Shown piece after piece: positions 1 through 7,831 of a stretch of 22,030 nucleotides of DNA. The DNA is from Actinomycetes bacterium. Lineage in GTDB: Bacteria > Actinomycetota > Acidimicrobiia > Acidimicrobiales > JAKAOS01. The number at the start of each line of letters is the position of its first letter. The stretch's first letter is position 1. Made by a program: the position numbers and the translations under genes. The notes under the pieces were generated by a model that worked only from the letters and a program-made list of their open reading frames with translations, did not search any database and was not told the DNA's origin. The DNA is taken from NCBI GenBank assembly GCA_021790615.1, contig JAJYGW010000128.1, positions 1 to 22,030 on the forward strand, given 5' to 3'.

Positions 1-1
1 C

Positions 2-304
2 CTGCTGTTCCAGGACGTAGACGTGATCGTCGTCCCGGCCATGTCACCGCCTTGGGTCATCGACCACGTCGCCGGCGATGCCGTCGCCGGAGCGGGATGG
101 TCGCCACCGGCGGTCGCCGGCTACCCGTCGGCGACGATGCCCATGGGCACGGTGGGAGGCTTGCCCGTCGGCGTCGCCATCTGGGGTCCACCGTGGTCGG
201 AGGCCCGGTTGCTCGAGGTGATGTTCGCGCTGGAGCGCTGCCTCGGGACGTCCGTCACGAGCCCCATGCCGGCGTTCGTGCCGAGCGTCAGCATCCAGGC
301 CTGA
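2..304 (+). CDS. Amidase signature family protein, C-terminal fragment
   Basis: This is the last 100 residues of a protein whose start lies left of the window; the reading frame is open from base 2. The fragment reads DVIVVPAMSPPW, then AVAGYPSATMPMG, then GGLPVGVAIWGPPWSE, and ends in a helix with ALERCLG. This is the usual C-terminal pattern of amidase signature enzymes, where the G-x-P-x-(A/S)-T-x-P stretch and the LPVG-(V/I) strand close the hydrolase core. The Ser-Ser-Lys catalytic residues would lie upstream and cannot be seen, so substrate and subfamily (GatA-like or a free amide hydrolase) are open. It converges with aconitase, with 28 bp between the two stop codons. Confidence 0.8.
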   Translation: MLFQDVDVIVVPAMSPPWVIDHVAGDAVAGAGWSPPAVAGYPSATMPMGTVGGLPVGVAIWGPPWSEARLLEVMFALERCLGTSVTSPMPAFVPSVSIQA

Positions 305-332
305 GGCTGGCGCGCCGGGCCGGCCGGCACGG

Positions 333-3008
333 TCAGTCCCGGGCGAGCTCCCGGACCATGAACGGCAGGATCCCTCCGTGCCGGAAGTACTCAGCCTCGC
401 TCGGGGTGTCGATGCGGAGCTTGACGTGGAACTCCGTGTCGCCCGCGCGGACCGTCACCTCCCGGCCGACGAGCTCGCCGCCGGCGGCACCGGCCACGCC
501 GGTGATCGAGAACACCTCCTCGCCTGTCAACCCGAGCGACTCGACCGAGTCTCCCGGGCTGAACTGGAGCGGCAGCACGCCCATGCCGACGAGGTTGGAC
601 CGGTGGATCCGCTCGAAGCTCTCTGCGATCACCGCCCTCACGCCGAGCAGCGACGGCCCTTTTGCCGCCCAGTCGCGGGACGATCCCGACCCGTACTCCT
701 TGCCGGCGAGCACGACGAGCGGCACCGACTCGGCGCGGTAACGCTCGGCGGCCGCGTAGATCGTCATCTCCTCGCCGTCGGGGAGGTGGCGAGTCACACC
801 GCCCTCGGTATCGGGGGCCAACCGGTTGCGGATCCGGATGTTCGCGAAGGTGCCCCGGATCATCACCTCGTGGTTGCCCCGGCGTGACCCGTAGGAGTTG
901 AACTCCGCCACCGGCACCCCGTTCGCGATGAGCCACTCACCGGCGGGTCCGCTCGCCTTGATCGACCCGGCAGGTGAGATGTGGTCGGTGGTGATGCTGT
1001 CGCCCAGCACGGCGAGCACCCGTGCTCCGGCCACGTCGGTCGGCGCCGCAGGCTCCGCCTCCATCCCGTCGAAGTACGGCGGCTTTCGGACGTAGGTCGA
1101 CGAGCCGTCCCACGCGTAGCGGTCGCCGGTCGGCACGTCGAGGCCGCGCCAGCGGTCGTCACCCGCGAACACATCCGAGTAGTCCCGCTCGAACAGGTCG
1201 GACGCCAAGCTTCGGCGGGCAACCTCGTACACCTCCTGCACGCTCGGCCAGATGTCGCGCAGGTACACCGGCTCACCGTCACGGCCGGTCCCGAGCGGCT
1301 CGTTCACGAGGTCGAGCGTCATGGTCCCGGCGAGCGCATAGGCGACGACGAGAGGGGGGGACGCCAGGTAGTTCATCCGCACGTCGGGATGGATGCGCCC
1401 TTCGAAGTTGCGGTTGCCCGACAGCACCGCTGCGGCGGCGAGTTGGTGCTCGTTGATGGCAGCCGAGATCTCGGGGAGGAGCGGTCCGGAGTTGCCGATG
1501 CAGGTCGTGCAGCCGAAGCCGACGAGCTCGAAGCCGAGTGCATCGAGAGCATCCTGCAGCCCGGCGCGCTCGAAGTAGTCGATGGCGACCCGAGATCCGG
1601 GCGCGAGCGAGGTCTTCACCCACGGCTTGGAGGTCAGCCCACGCTCGACGGCCTTCTTCGCGAGCAACCCGGCGGCGAGCATGACCTGCGGGTTGGAGGT
1701 GTTCGTGCAGCTCGTGATGGCGGCGATCACCACATGCCCGTGGTCGAGCTCGAACTCGGTCCCGTCGGCGAGACGCACCGGCACCGGCGCCCCAGTGGCT
1801 GCCCCGGCGGGAAGTGAGGAGGGCAACACCTCGAAGAAGCGCTCCTTCGCCTCCGCCAGCCGCACCCGGTCCTGTGGCCGTGCCGGGCCGGCAAGGCTCG
1901 GCTCCACCGACGACAGGTCGAGCTCGAGATGCTCGTCGTACTGTGGCCGCGCCTCGGGGTCGTGCCACAGGCCCTGTTCCTTGGCGTACGCCTCGACGAG
2001 GCGGCGGAGCTCGGGCGGCCGGCCGGTGAGCTCGAGATAGCGCAGCGTCTCGGCATCGATCGGGAAGATCGTCACCGTGGACCCGTACTCAGGTGACATG
2101 TTGCCGATGGTGGCCCGGTTCTCGAGCGGAACGCTCGCGACGCCGGGGCCGTAGCACTCGACGAACTTGCCGACGACGCCGTGATGCCGGAGCAGCTCGG
2201 CGATCGTCAGCACGAGGTCGGTCGCCGTCGTCCCCTCGGGCAGGTCACCATGCAGCCGGAGGCCGACGACAGGCGGAACGAGCATGGAGATCGGTTGTCC
2301 GAGCATGGCGGCCTCGGCCTCGATCCCTCCGACTCCCCAGGCGAGGATGCCGAGCCCGTTCACCATCGGCGTGTGCGAGTCGGTCCCGACGAGGCTGTCG
2401 GGGTACGCCTGGCCGTCGGAGTCGGTGAAAACCACCCGTGACAGGTACTCGAGGTTGACTTGGTGGCAGATGCCGGTGCCGGGAGGCACGACGCGCAGAT
2501 CAGAGAACGCCTGCTGCCCCCACCTCAAGAAACGGTACCGCTCCCGATTCCGCTCGTACTCGAGGCCCGTGTTGATCGCGAGAGCGTCCTTTCGCGCGTA
2601 GGCGTCGGCGACGACGGAGTGGTCGATCACGAGGTCGACCGGGATCTGCGGGTTGATCCGGTCCGGCTTGCCCCCGAGCTGCTCGATGGCGTCGCGCATG
2701 GCGGCAAGGTCGACCACACAGGGCACGCCGGTGAAGTCCTGCAGCAGGATCCGCGCCGGTGAGAAGGCGATCTCCTGCTCTGCACCGGCGCCTGACCCAG
2801 ACGACACGGCACGGGAGCTCGCGAGCGTCTCGATGTCGCGAGCCGAGACGTGGAGGTCGTCCTCGTGGCGGAGCAGGTTCTCGAGGAGGAGCTTGATCGA
2901 GTACGGGATCGTCGCGAGATCGCAGTAGGACGACAGGGAATCCAGGCGGACGATGCCGTACTGCTCGTCGCCGACCTGCAGAGACCTACGTGCGCCGAAG
3001 GTGTCCAT
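333..3008 (-). CDS. acnA: Aconitate hydratase AcnA (aconitase A / IRP1 type)
   Basis: This enzyme interconverts citrate and isocitrate in the TCA cycle using a [4Fe-4S] cluster. The 891-residue length is typical of bacterial AcnA. Visible landmarks are IDHSV near 128, WGQQAF near 163, [13 protein letters not shown] at 208-220, the cluster cysteines Cys434 ([10 protein letters not shown]) and Cys500/Cys503 ([13 protein letters not shown]), and the C-terminal swivel domain with [13 protein letters not shown] and [10 protein letters not shown]. The ATG at 3008 begins [10 protein letters not shown], a normal AcnA start. It lies only 10 bp behind the MarR gene, and no good Shine-Dalgarno is visible in that gap, so translation may be coupled to MarR. 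Many actinobacteria pair acn with a TetR regulator (AcnR); here the neighbour is a MarR protein. Confidence 0.97.
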   Translation of the reverse strand: MDTFGARRSLQVGDEQYGIVRLDSLSSYCDLATIPYSIKLLLENLLRHEDDLHVSARDIETLASSRAVSSGSGAGAEQEIAFSPARILLQDFTGVPCVVDLAAMRDAIEQLGGKPDRINPQIPVDLVIDHSVVADAYARKDALAINTGLEYERNRERYRFLRWGQQAFSDLRVVPPGTGICHQVNLEYLSRVVFTDSDGQAYPDSLVGTDSHTPMVNGLGILAWGVGGIEAEAAMLGQPISMLVPPVVGLRLHGDLPEGTTATDLVLTIAELLRHHGVVGKFVECYGPGVASVPLENRATIGNMSPEYGSTVTIFPIDAETLRYLELTGRPPELRRLVEAYAKEQGLWHDPEARPQYDEHLELDLSSVEPSLAGPARPQDRVRLAEAKERFFEVLPSSLPAGAATGAPVPVRLADGTEFELDHGHVVIAAITSCTNTSNPQVMLAAGLLAKKAVERGLTSKPWVKTSLAPGSRVAIDYFERAGLQDALDALGFELVGFGCTTCIGNSGPLLPEISAAINEHQLAAAAVLSGNRNFEGRIHPDVRMNYLASPPLVVAYALAGTMTLDLVNEPLGTGRDGEPVYLRDIWPSVQEVYEVARRSLASDLFERDYSDVFAGDDRWRGLDVPTGDRYAWDGSSTYVRKPPYFDGMEAEPAAPTDVAGARVLAVLGDSITTDHISPAGSIKASGPAGEWLIANGVPVAEFNSYGSRRGNHEVMIRGTFANIRIRNRLAPDTEGGVTRHLPDGEEMTIYAAAERYRAESVPLVVLAGKEYGSGSSRDWAAKGPSLLGVRAVIAESFERIHRSNLVGMGVLPLQFSPGDSVESLGLTGEEVFSITGVAGAAGGELVGREVTVRAGDTEFHVKLRIDTPSEAEYFRHGGILPFMVRELARD

Positions 3009-3018
3009 GGTCTGGAGG

Positions 3019-3561
3019 CTATCTACGGTCCGGGAGCCGTCTGCCGTGGTCGGTACCAGGAGATCGCCCGCTGGCTCGGGGACAAGGAGGACATGGGCGA
3101 GGGTTGAGCTCGTCGCGCACCCGTTGCAGCATCGCCGAGAGCAGTCGCCGCTCGTCAGGGGTGAGCGTGGTCTCCAGCAGCTCCGCGATGCGCCGCTGAT
3201 GAGCCGAGAGCGCCTCGTCCGCGCGCCTCGCCCCGTCGGGGGTGAGGCATGCGAACGACCCCCGGCGGTCGTCGCTGCAACTCATGCGCTCGACGAGACC
3301 TGCCCGGCACATCCGGTCGACAGCGCGCGTGAGCCCGCTCGGAGTGAGCGACGCGCGGGCGGCGAGATCGCTCATCCGCAGCCGACCATCCTTTGACCTG
3401 GCGAGGCTGATCAACAGCTCCGCGCTCTGGGGAGGCAGCCCGAGCTCACGCTCCCATCTCACTCCGACGAGCCGTCGGAAGGCACCGGCTGCCTCGAGCA
3501 CGAGCCTGACGAGTGCCACCGGATCCTCGCGCGCGTCCGCCCCTGCCCGCGCGTCCACCAC
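3019..3561 (-). CDS. MarR-family transcriptional regulator
   Basis: A 180-residue winged-helix regulator. The DNA-binding core spans about residues 45-112: a recognition-helix segment [13 protein letters not shown] (72-84), then [24 protein letters not shown], where the D-x-R-(R/x) wing is the MarR hallmark. Flanking helices (15-40 and 117-152) would form the dimer interface. The last 28 residues are Pro/Arg-rich and look like a disordered tail that the family does not need. GTG at 3561 is followed directly by a second GTG; a TAGGCT -10-like element lies 8 nt upstream, suggesting a leaderless message. The gene runs into acnA and is divergent from a GGDEF gene; two AGTACT palindromes lie in the shared upstream space. 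Autoregulation and control of acnA are inferred. Confidence 0.88.
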   Translation of the reverse strand: MVDARAGADAREDPVALVRLVLEAAGAFRRLVGVRWERELGLPPQSAELLISLARSKDGRLRMSDLAARASLTPSGLTRAVDRMCRAGLVERMSCSDDRRGSFACLTPDGARRADEALSAHQRRIAELLETTLTPDERRLLSAMLQRVRDELNPRPCPPCPRASGRSPGTDHGRRLPDRR

Positions 3562-3589
3562 GGGATCCGAGCCTACCCGGCGCCGTTGG

Positions 3590-3616
3590 AAGTACTTGCG
3601 TGGGAAAGGAGTACTT
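3590..3616. promoter_or_regulatory. Twin AGTACT palindromes, candidate MarR operators
   Basis: AAGTACTT (3590-3597) is a perfect 8-bp palindrome. A second copy, AGTACTT (3610-3616), holds the AGTACT palindrome. The two centres are 19 bp apart, close to two helical turns. They lie 28-55 bp upstream of the MarR start, overlapping where its -35 should be, and 36-63 bp upstream of the GGDEF start. MarR dimers typically bind such short palindromes. The repeat is directly visible; the protein that binds it is inferred. Confidence 0.55.
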
Positions 3617-3640
3617 CAGTCACGCCGTTCCGGGGCTGAG

Positions 3641-3652
3641 TACGCTCGCCGT
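3641..3652 (+). promoter_or_regulatory. Leaderless -10 element for the GGDEF gene
   Basis: TACGCT (3641-3646) fits the TAnnnT -10 consensus and ends 6 nt before the ATG at 3653, so transcription would start at or next to the start codon. No Shine-Dalgarno is present. The -35 is poor, which would fit control by a bound regulator. Confidence 0.4.
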
Positions 3653-5008
3653 ATGGCCCGGTCTTCGCCGCCGTTGGGCAAAAAGGCCACGCTCCCGTTT
3701 CTCGAGCACCTCGTCGCGTCGCTGCCGGCCGCTTTGTTCGTGGTCGACCGAGGCGGGAAGGTTCTGCACGTGGCGGGCGCCCTCGCGTCCATCGCGACGC
3801 GCACAGCGGAGCAACTCGTCGGCCGTCAACTCGTCGAGTTCGTCGACGAGTCCGAACGGCCGAGGGCGGCCGAGCTCCTCTCGGTAGTCGCCGCGAGCCC
3901 CGAGAACGAGACCGTCGGCCCGGTGCGCATCACCTATTTCGACGACGACAGGTCCAAGCGCTCCACCGAGGTCTGGGGGATCAACCGGCTGGGGGATCCC
4001 GAGATCGGTGGCATCTGCGTGCTGCTCCTTCCCGAGAGCGCGTACGACCGCTTCGACCAGGTCCTCATGAGCATGGTCTCCGGCGTCTCACTCGAGCAGA
4101 CGTTCGGGAGCATCGCCCAGGCTCTCCGCTACCCGCCGGTCCACGCCGAGAGCTTCTTCCTGATGCCGGGACAGGATGACCGCAGCGTGTTGAGAGCACC
4201 GGATCTCGCCGAGGTGCCGGGGCCACCGGGACCGGGGCCGTGGGACGACGTCTGGGAGACGGCCGAGCCCATGCTGCACGTCAAGGTCAGCCAGTTGACC
4301 GGGCCGCTCGGGGACGCTGCCAAGAAGGCCGGCTTCTCATCGGTCGCCTGCTTTCCCGTCCACCGCAACGTCGACGGGCACGCCGGCGCCTGCATCGTCG
4401 TCTGGCTGCGCAGTCCGAGCCCACCCGCACTCAACTCGCACATGGCTATCGAGCGAGCCGGAGTGATCGCCTCCCTCGCCATCTCGCGCTCCTCCGAGGA
4501 GGCTGGGCTCAAGGACGCTGCCTACCGGGACGTGTTGACGGGGTTGGGGAACAGGCGGAGTTTCTTCGAGGTGCTGGAGCGGCAGGTCCAAGAGGGTGAG
4601 CAGCCCGCAGTGCTCTACATCGACCTCGACGGGTTCAAGGCCGTCAACGACTCCTTCGGCCACCTCGCCGGTGACGCCGTGCTCCGCGTGACCGCCCGGC
4701 GACTCGCCTCTGTGATGCGACCGACGGACGAGGTCGCGCGGCTCGGAGGAGACGAGTTCGCCGTGATCTGCGCCGGAGGCGTCACCCGTGATCAGGTCGT
4801 GTCGATCGCCGAGCGCGTCGTCGGCCAGCTCAACCGGCCGCTCTCGGTCGGGGACGGGCAGACCGTCGACTGCGGCGCCTCCGTCGGCATCGCTGTCGAT
4901 CTTCCTGTCGGCACCCCTGCCGACGCCGTCATCGGGCACGCGGACCGCGCCCTGTACGAAGCCAAGGCGAAGGGCCGTGGGCAGTGGTCTCTCGCCGACC
5001 GGGATTGA
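3653..5008 (+). CDS. Diguanylate cyclase with PAS and GAF-like sensor domains
   Basis: A cytosolic 451-residue signalling protein that should make cyclic di-GMP from two GTP. Residues about 14-110 look like a PAS domain (LPAALFVVDRGGKVLHV), and about 135-280 a GAF-like domain. The GGDEF domain spans about 285-448, with DVLTGLGNRRSF at 293-304, DLDGFKAVNDSFGHLAGD at 324-341 and an intact GGDEF at 365-369. R356-P-T-D359 lies exactly five residues before GGDEF, matching the RxxD product-inhibition site. No transmembrane segment is seen. The frame stays open upstream to 3242 inside the opposing MarR gene, but ATG 3653 is preferred: it sits behind a -10-like element and starts just before the PAS domain. 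What the sensor domains detect is unknown. Confidence 0.93.
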   Translation: MARSSPPLGKKATLPFLEHLVASLPAALFVVDRGGKVLHVAGALASIATRTAEQLVGRQLVEFVDESERPRAAELLSVVAASPENETVGPVRITYFDDDRSKRSTEVWGINRLGDPEIGGICVLLLPESAYDRFDQVLMSMVSGVSLEQTFGSIAQALRYPPVHAESFFLMPGQDDRSVLRAPDLAEVPGPPGPGPWDDVWETAEPMLHVKVSQLTGPLGDAAKKAGFSSVACFPVHRNVDGHAGACIVVWLRSPSPPALNSHMAIERAGVIASLAISRSSEEAGLKDAAYRDVLTGLGNRRSFFEVLERQVQEGEQPAVLYIDLDGFKAVNDSFGHLAGDAVLRVTARRLASVMRPTDEVARLGGDEFAVICAGGVTRDQVVSIAERVVGQLNRPLSVGDGQTVDCGASVGIAVDLPVGTPADAVIGHADRALYEAKAKGRGQWSLADRD

Positions 5009-5078
5009 CCGCCGGCATCCACGCCTCACCACCGACGACAACCGCTCTCGACTCACCACGAACACCTGGAGGTATCCG

Positions 5079-5792
5079 ATGTCCCGCTATCGCGTAGTCC
5101 GGGCTCTTCTCGCTACCGCTGCGGGGGCGCTGCTCCTCGCGGCCTGCGGTGGAGGAGGGGCTTCGAACGGAATCTCCGCGAAGTCGGCGAACGAGATCCT
5201 CTCCGCCGTGGTGAAAGCCGTCGACGCGGCGCAGTCGGCACACGTGACCGGCCATCTCGTCAACGGCGGCCGGACGGCCGATCTCGACTTGACCCTGTTC
5301 AAGAACGGTGACGTCGACGGCACCTTCGGCGTCGGCGGGGGGAACGGGAGGATGCTCGTCGTCGGCAAGAGCGAGTACTTCAAGGGGTCGACGAACTTCT
5401 GGCAGAACCTCAGCTCCTTCGGCGGTTCCGCCCTTCCGCAGTCGACCGCCTCGCGCCTCGCCGGGAACTGGATCAAGGTACCCGGCGGATCGTCCGGCCT
5501 CGGCGCGTTCTCGCTGCAGGGCTTGGGCAAGTCGCTCGCGACGGGCACCTCGAAGCACCCGCCGAAGAGGGCCGGGACGAAAACTGTCGACGGCCAGTCG
5601 GCGGTCGGCATCACCGAAGCCGGCCAGGGGACCATGTGGGTCGCGACCACCGGTACCGCCTACCCGATCGAGCTCGTGAAGATCACCGGGAAGAACACCG
5701 AGCGCATCACGTTCAGCAGTTGGAACGAGGGCTCGTCTCCGAGCGCGCCGTCCGGTGCGAAGACGATCCAGCAGCTGCTCGGGCTCGGCTGA
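5079..5792 (+). CDS. Secreted lipoprotein, possibly LppX/LprG-like
   Basis: A 237-residue predicted lipoprotein. Basic residues at the N-terminus precede a hydrophobic stretch and the lipobox L20-A-A-C23, followed by a Gly-rich linker. Cys23 would be lipidated and the protein held on the outer face of the membrane. The mature part (SAHVTGHL, ADLDLTLFKNGDVDG, LVVGKSEYFKG, YPIELVKI, ITFSSWNE) reads as a series of beta strands. That resembles the half-barrel fold of LppX/LprG or LolA-type lipid carriers, but I cannot confirm this by eye. GGAGG at 5068-5072 lies 6 nt before the ATG. It follows the GGDEF gene by 70 bp on the same strand and may be co-transcribed. Confidence 0.82.
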   Translation: MSRYRVVRALLATAAGALLLAACGGGGASNGISAKSANEILSAVVKAVDAAQSAHVTGHLVNGGRTADLDLTLFKNGDVDGTFGVGGGNGRMLVVGKSEYFKGSTNFWQNLSSFGGSALPQSTASRLAGNWIKVPGGSSGLGAFSLQGLGKSLATGTSKHPPKRAGTKTVDGQSAVGITEAGQGTMWVATTGTAYPIELVKITGKNTERITFSSWNEGSSPSAPSGAKTIQQLLGLG

Positions 5793-5811
5793 AGTCGACA
5801 GGCCACAGCGG

Positions 5812-5835
5812 TGGTGCCGACTCATGGTGGCACCA
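5812..5835 (+). terminator. Hairpin between the lipoprotein and fur-kat genes
   Basis: TGGTGCC (5812-5818) and GGCACCA (5829-5835) are perfect 7-bp inverted arms around a 10-nt loop, 20 bp after the lipoprotein stop. There is no T-tract, so this may be a U-less actinobacterial terminator or simply an mRNA-stabilising hairpin. Confidence 0.4.
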
Positions 5836-5857
5836 GGGGAGTGCAGCGGTGACTGGG

Positions 5858-5887
5858 TTGACCATAAGAATGGAGTTGTTCTAGAGT
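5858..5887 (+). promoter_or_regulatory. Promoter of the furA-katA operon, probably leaderless
   Basis: TTGACC (5858-5863) and TAGAGT (5882-5887) are separated by 18 bp, the best -35/-10 pair seen in the window. The GTG start at 5895 lies 7 nt beyond the -10, so the message would begin at or within a base of the start codon. No Shine-Dalgarno precedes the GTG, which agrees with leaderless translation. Confidence 0.65.
5865..5884. promoter_or_regulatory. Candidate FurA/CatR operator in the promoter spacer
   Basis: An imperfect inverted repeat with exact AGAA (5867-5870) and TTCT (5879-5882) arms and an AT-rich flank sits between the -35 and -10. A repressor bound here would block RNA polymerase. 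It is the expected place for autoregulation by the Fur-family protein encoded just downstream, but the match to a known FurA box was not tested. Confidence 0.4.
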
Positions 5888-5894
5888 AGCTGCC

Positions 5895-6347
5895 GTGACG
5901 ACGGTTTCGCTGAGCTCGACGACCCCTTTCGAGGGCGCCCTCCGCGACGCCGGCCTGCGGGTGACCGCGCCACGCCTCGCTGTGCTCGAAGTGCTGACGT
6001 CCTCGCCGCATTCCGACACCGAGACCGTGATCGCGCTCGTGCGCGAGCGGCTCGGCGCGGTCTCGCCACAGGCCGTCTACAACGTGCTCGCAGCTCTCGT
6101 CGAGGCCGGGCTCGTGCGCCGGATCGAACCGGCCTTCAGCCCCGCGCTCTACGAGGTGCGCGTGGGCGACAACCACCACCACGTGGTCTGCCGTCGCTGC
6201 CTCGTGACCGTCGACGTCGACTGCGTCGTCGGGCGACGCCCTTGTCTCACTCCATCCGACGCACACGGCTTCGGCGTCGACGAGGCCGAGGTGACGTTCT
6301 GGGGCCTGTGCCCCGATTGCCAACAGCGAAAGGAAGTAAAGCCATGA
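5895..6347 (+). CDS. furA: Fur-family repressor, FurA/CatR type, coupled to catalase
   Basis: A 150-residue metal-dependent repressor. The winged helix covers about residues 12-85, with LRVTAPRLAVLEVL and the recognition region SPQAVYNVLAALVEAGLVRRI (57-77). The dimer/metal domain has H94-H-H96, the pair C99-R-R-C102 and a second pair C139-P-D-C142, as in structural-zinc Fur proteins. In mycobacteria and Streptomyces, FurA or CatR proteins with this arrangement repress a neighbouring katG or catalase gene and respond to peroxide. That role is inferred here from the shared operon: the stop overlaps the catalase ATG by 4 bp (ATGA). Start choice: GTG 5895, directly behind the -10. The symbol is used in the catalase-linked sense; binding and metal specificity are unproven. 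Confidence 0.9.
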   Translation: MTTVSLSSTTPFEGALRDAGLRVTAPRLAVLEVLTSSPHSDTETVIALVRERLGAVSPQAVYNVLAALVEAGLVRRIEPAFSPALYEVRVGDNHHHVVCRRCLVTVDVDCVVGRRPCLTPSDAHGFGVDEAEVTFWGLCPDCQQRKEVKP

Positions 6348-7831
6348 GCGCCCCGACCGACAGCGCCGGCACTGCCGACCGCCCCGACCGCGCCGACCGC
6401 CCGGTCACCACGACCGACGCCGGCATCCCTGCCGAGAGCGACGAGCACTCGCTCACCGCCGGCCCCGACGGGCCGATCCTCCTCCAGGACCACTACCTCA
6501 TCCAGAAGATGGCGCACTTCAACCGGGAGCGCGTCCCCGAGCGTGTCGTCCATGCGAAGGGCGGAGGCGCGCACGGGTTCTTCGAGGTGATCGGGAGCGA
6601 TGCCGCCGAGTGGACGAAGGCCGACTTCCTGCAGCCGGGAAAGCGCACGCCGGTGTTCGTTCGCTTCTCGACGGTGGCGGGTGAGCTCGGATCGGCCGAC
6701 ACGGTGCGGGACCCGAGAGGTTTTGCCATCAAGTTCTACACCGAGCAGGGCAACTACGACATGGTCGGCAACAACACGCCGGTCTTCTTCATCCGTGATC
6801 CTCAGAAGTTCTCCGACTTCATCCACTCCCAGAAGCGACGTGCGGACACCCACACGCGCGACAACAACATGCAGTGGGACTTCTGGACGCTCTCACCGGA
6901 GTCGGCTCACCAGGTGACGTGGCTCATGGGCGATCGCGGCATCCCGAGGACGTGGCGCCACATGAACGGGTACTCGAGCCACACGTACATGTGGGTGAAC
7001 GCGGGCGGAGAGCGCTTCTTCGTGAAGTACCACTTCAAGTCCGATCAGGGGATCGAGACCCTGGCCGACGCCGAGGCGAAGGCGATGGTGGCCGACGACG
7101 GAGATCACCACCTGCGTGACCTCAACCAGGCGATCGCGCGTGGCGATCACCCATCGTGGACGCTGCAGATGCAGGTCATGGCGTTCGAAGAGGCGGCCGA
7201 CTACCGGTTCAACCCGTTCGATTTGACGAAGGTGTGGCCGCACGAGGACTACGCGCTCCACACGGTGGGGCGCATGGTGCTCGACCGGAACCCGGACGAC
7301 TACTTCGCCGAGGTCGAGCAGTCGTCGTTCGAGCCGTCCAACCTCGTGCCCGGCATCGGCCCGAGCCCTGACAAGATGCTGCTCGGGCGGCTCTTCTCCT
7401 ACCCGGACGCGCACCGCTACCGGATCGGGCCGAACTATTTGCAGCTGCCGATCAACGCGCCGCGCTCGTCTGTGCACTCCTACAACAAGGACGGTGCGAT
7501 GGCGTACCGGAATCCCGGCGATCCTGTGTACGCGCCGAACTCGTATGGCGGGCCGGGCGCGAACCCGGCGCTCGCCGATGCGTCATGGTCGGTCTCCGGT
7601 GAGATCGTGCGCGCCGCCTATACCAAGCGCCGGGACGACGACGACTTCGTCCAGCCGCGGGCGCTCTACAGGAATGTGATGGACGACGCCGCGAAGGAAC
7701 GGCTCGTGGGAACCGTCGCCGGTCATCTCGAGAACGGCGTCAGGGAGCCGGTGCTGTCGCGTGCGCTCGACTACTGGCGCCAGGTCGACGGCGACCTCGG
7801 GGCACGTGTCGCGAAGGAGCTCGCCGGCTGA
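6344..7831 (+). CDS. katA: Monofunctional heme catalase
   Basis: Breaks down hydrogen peroxide to water and oxygen in the cytoplasm. The 495 residues match small-subunit heme catalases. The distal active-site signature is F59-N-R-E-R-V-P-E-R-V-V-H70 followed by AKGGGAHG, with His70 catalytic. NYDMVGNNTPVFF (138-149) carries the conserved Asn. RLFSYPDAH (349-357) is the heme-ligand signature, with Tyr353 as proximal ligand. The N-terminal 40 residues are Asp/Pro-rich and disordered-looking. The frame is open upstream inside furA, but ATG 6344 is chosen: it overlaps the furA stop as ATGA and has AAGGAAG about 8 nt upstream. The last 61 bases overlap the end of the convergent TetR-like gene. Control by FurA is inferred. 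Confidence 0.97.
   Translation: MSAPTDSAGTADRPDRADRPVTTTDAGIPAESDEHSLTAGPDGPILLQDHYLIQKMAHFNRERVPERVVHAKGGGAHGFFEVIGSDAAEWTKADFLQPGKRTPVFVRFSTVAGELGSADTVRDPRGFAIKFYTEQGNYDMVGNNTPVFFIRDPQKFSDFIHSQKRRADTHTRDNNMQWDFWTLSPESAHQVTWLMGDRGIPRTWRHMNGYSSHTYMWVNAGGERFFVKYHFKSDQGIETLADAEAKAMVADDGDHHLRDLNQAIARGDHPSWTLQMQVMAFEEAADYRFNPFDLTKVWPHEDYALHTVGRMVLDRNPDDYFAEVEQSSFEPSNLVPGIGPSPDKMLLGRLFSYPDAHRYRIGPNYLQLPINAPRSSVHSYNKDGAMAYRNPGDPVYAPNSYGGPGANPALADASWSVSGEIVRAAYTKRRDDDDFVQPRALYRNVMDDAAKERLVGTVAGHLENGVREPVLSRALDYWRQVDGDLGARVAKELAG

Noticed and set aside
305..332. GC-rich short palindromes between the amidase and aconitase stops
   Set aside because: GGCGCGCC and GGCCGGCC are expected by chance at this base composition and form no clear terminator.
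4929..6323. 464-codon minus-strand frame across the lipoprotein and furA
   Set aside because: Charged low-complexity product opposite two well-supported genes.
6149..6853. 234-codon minus-strand frame across the furA-katA junction
   Set aside because: Shadow of the plus-strand genes, with Val/Gly/Ala repeats arising from their codon pattern.
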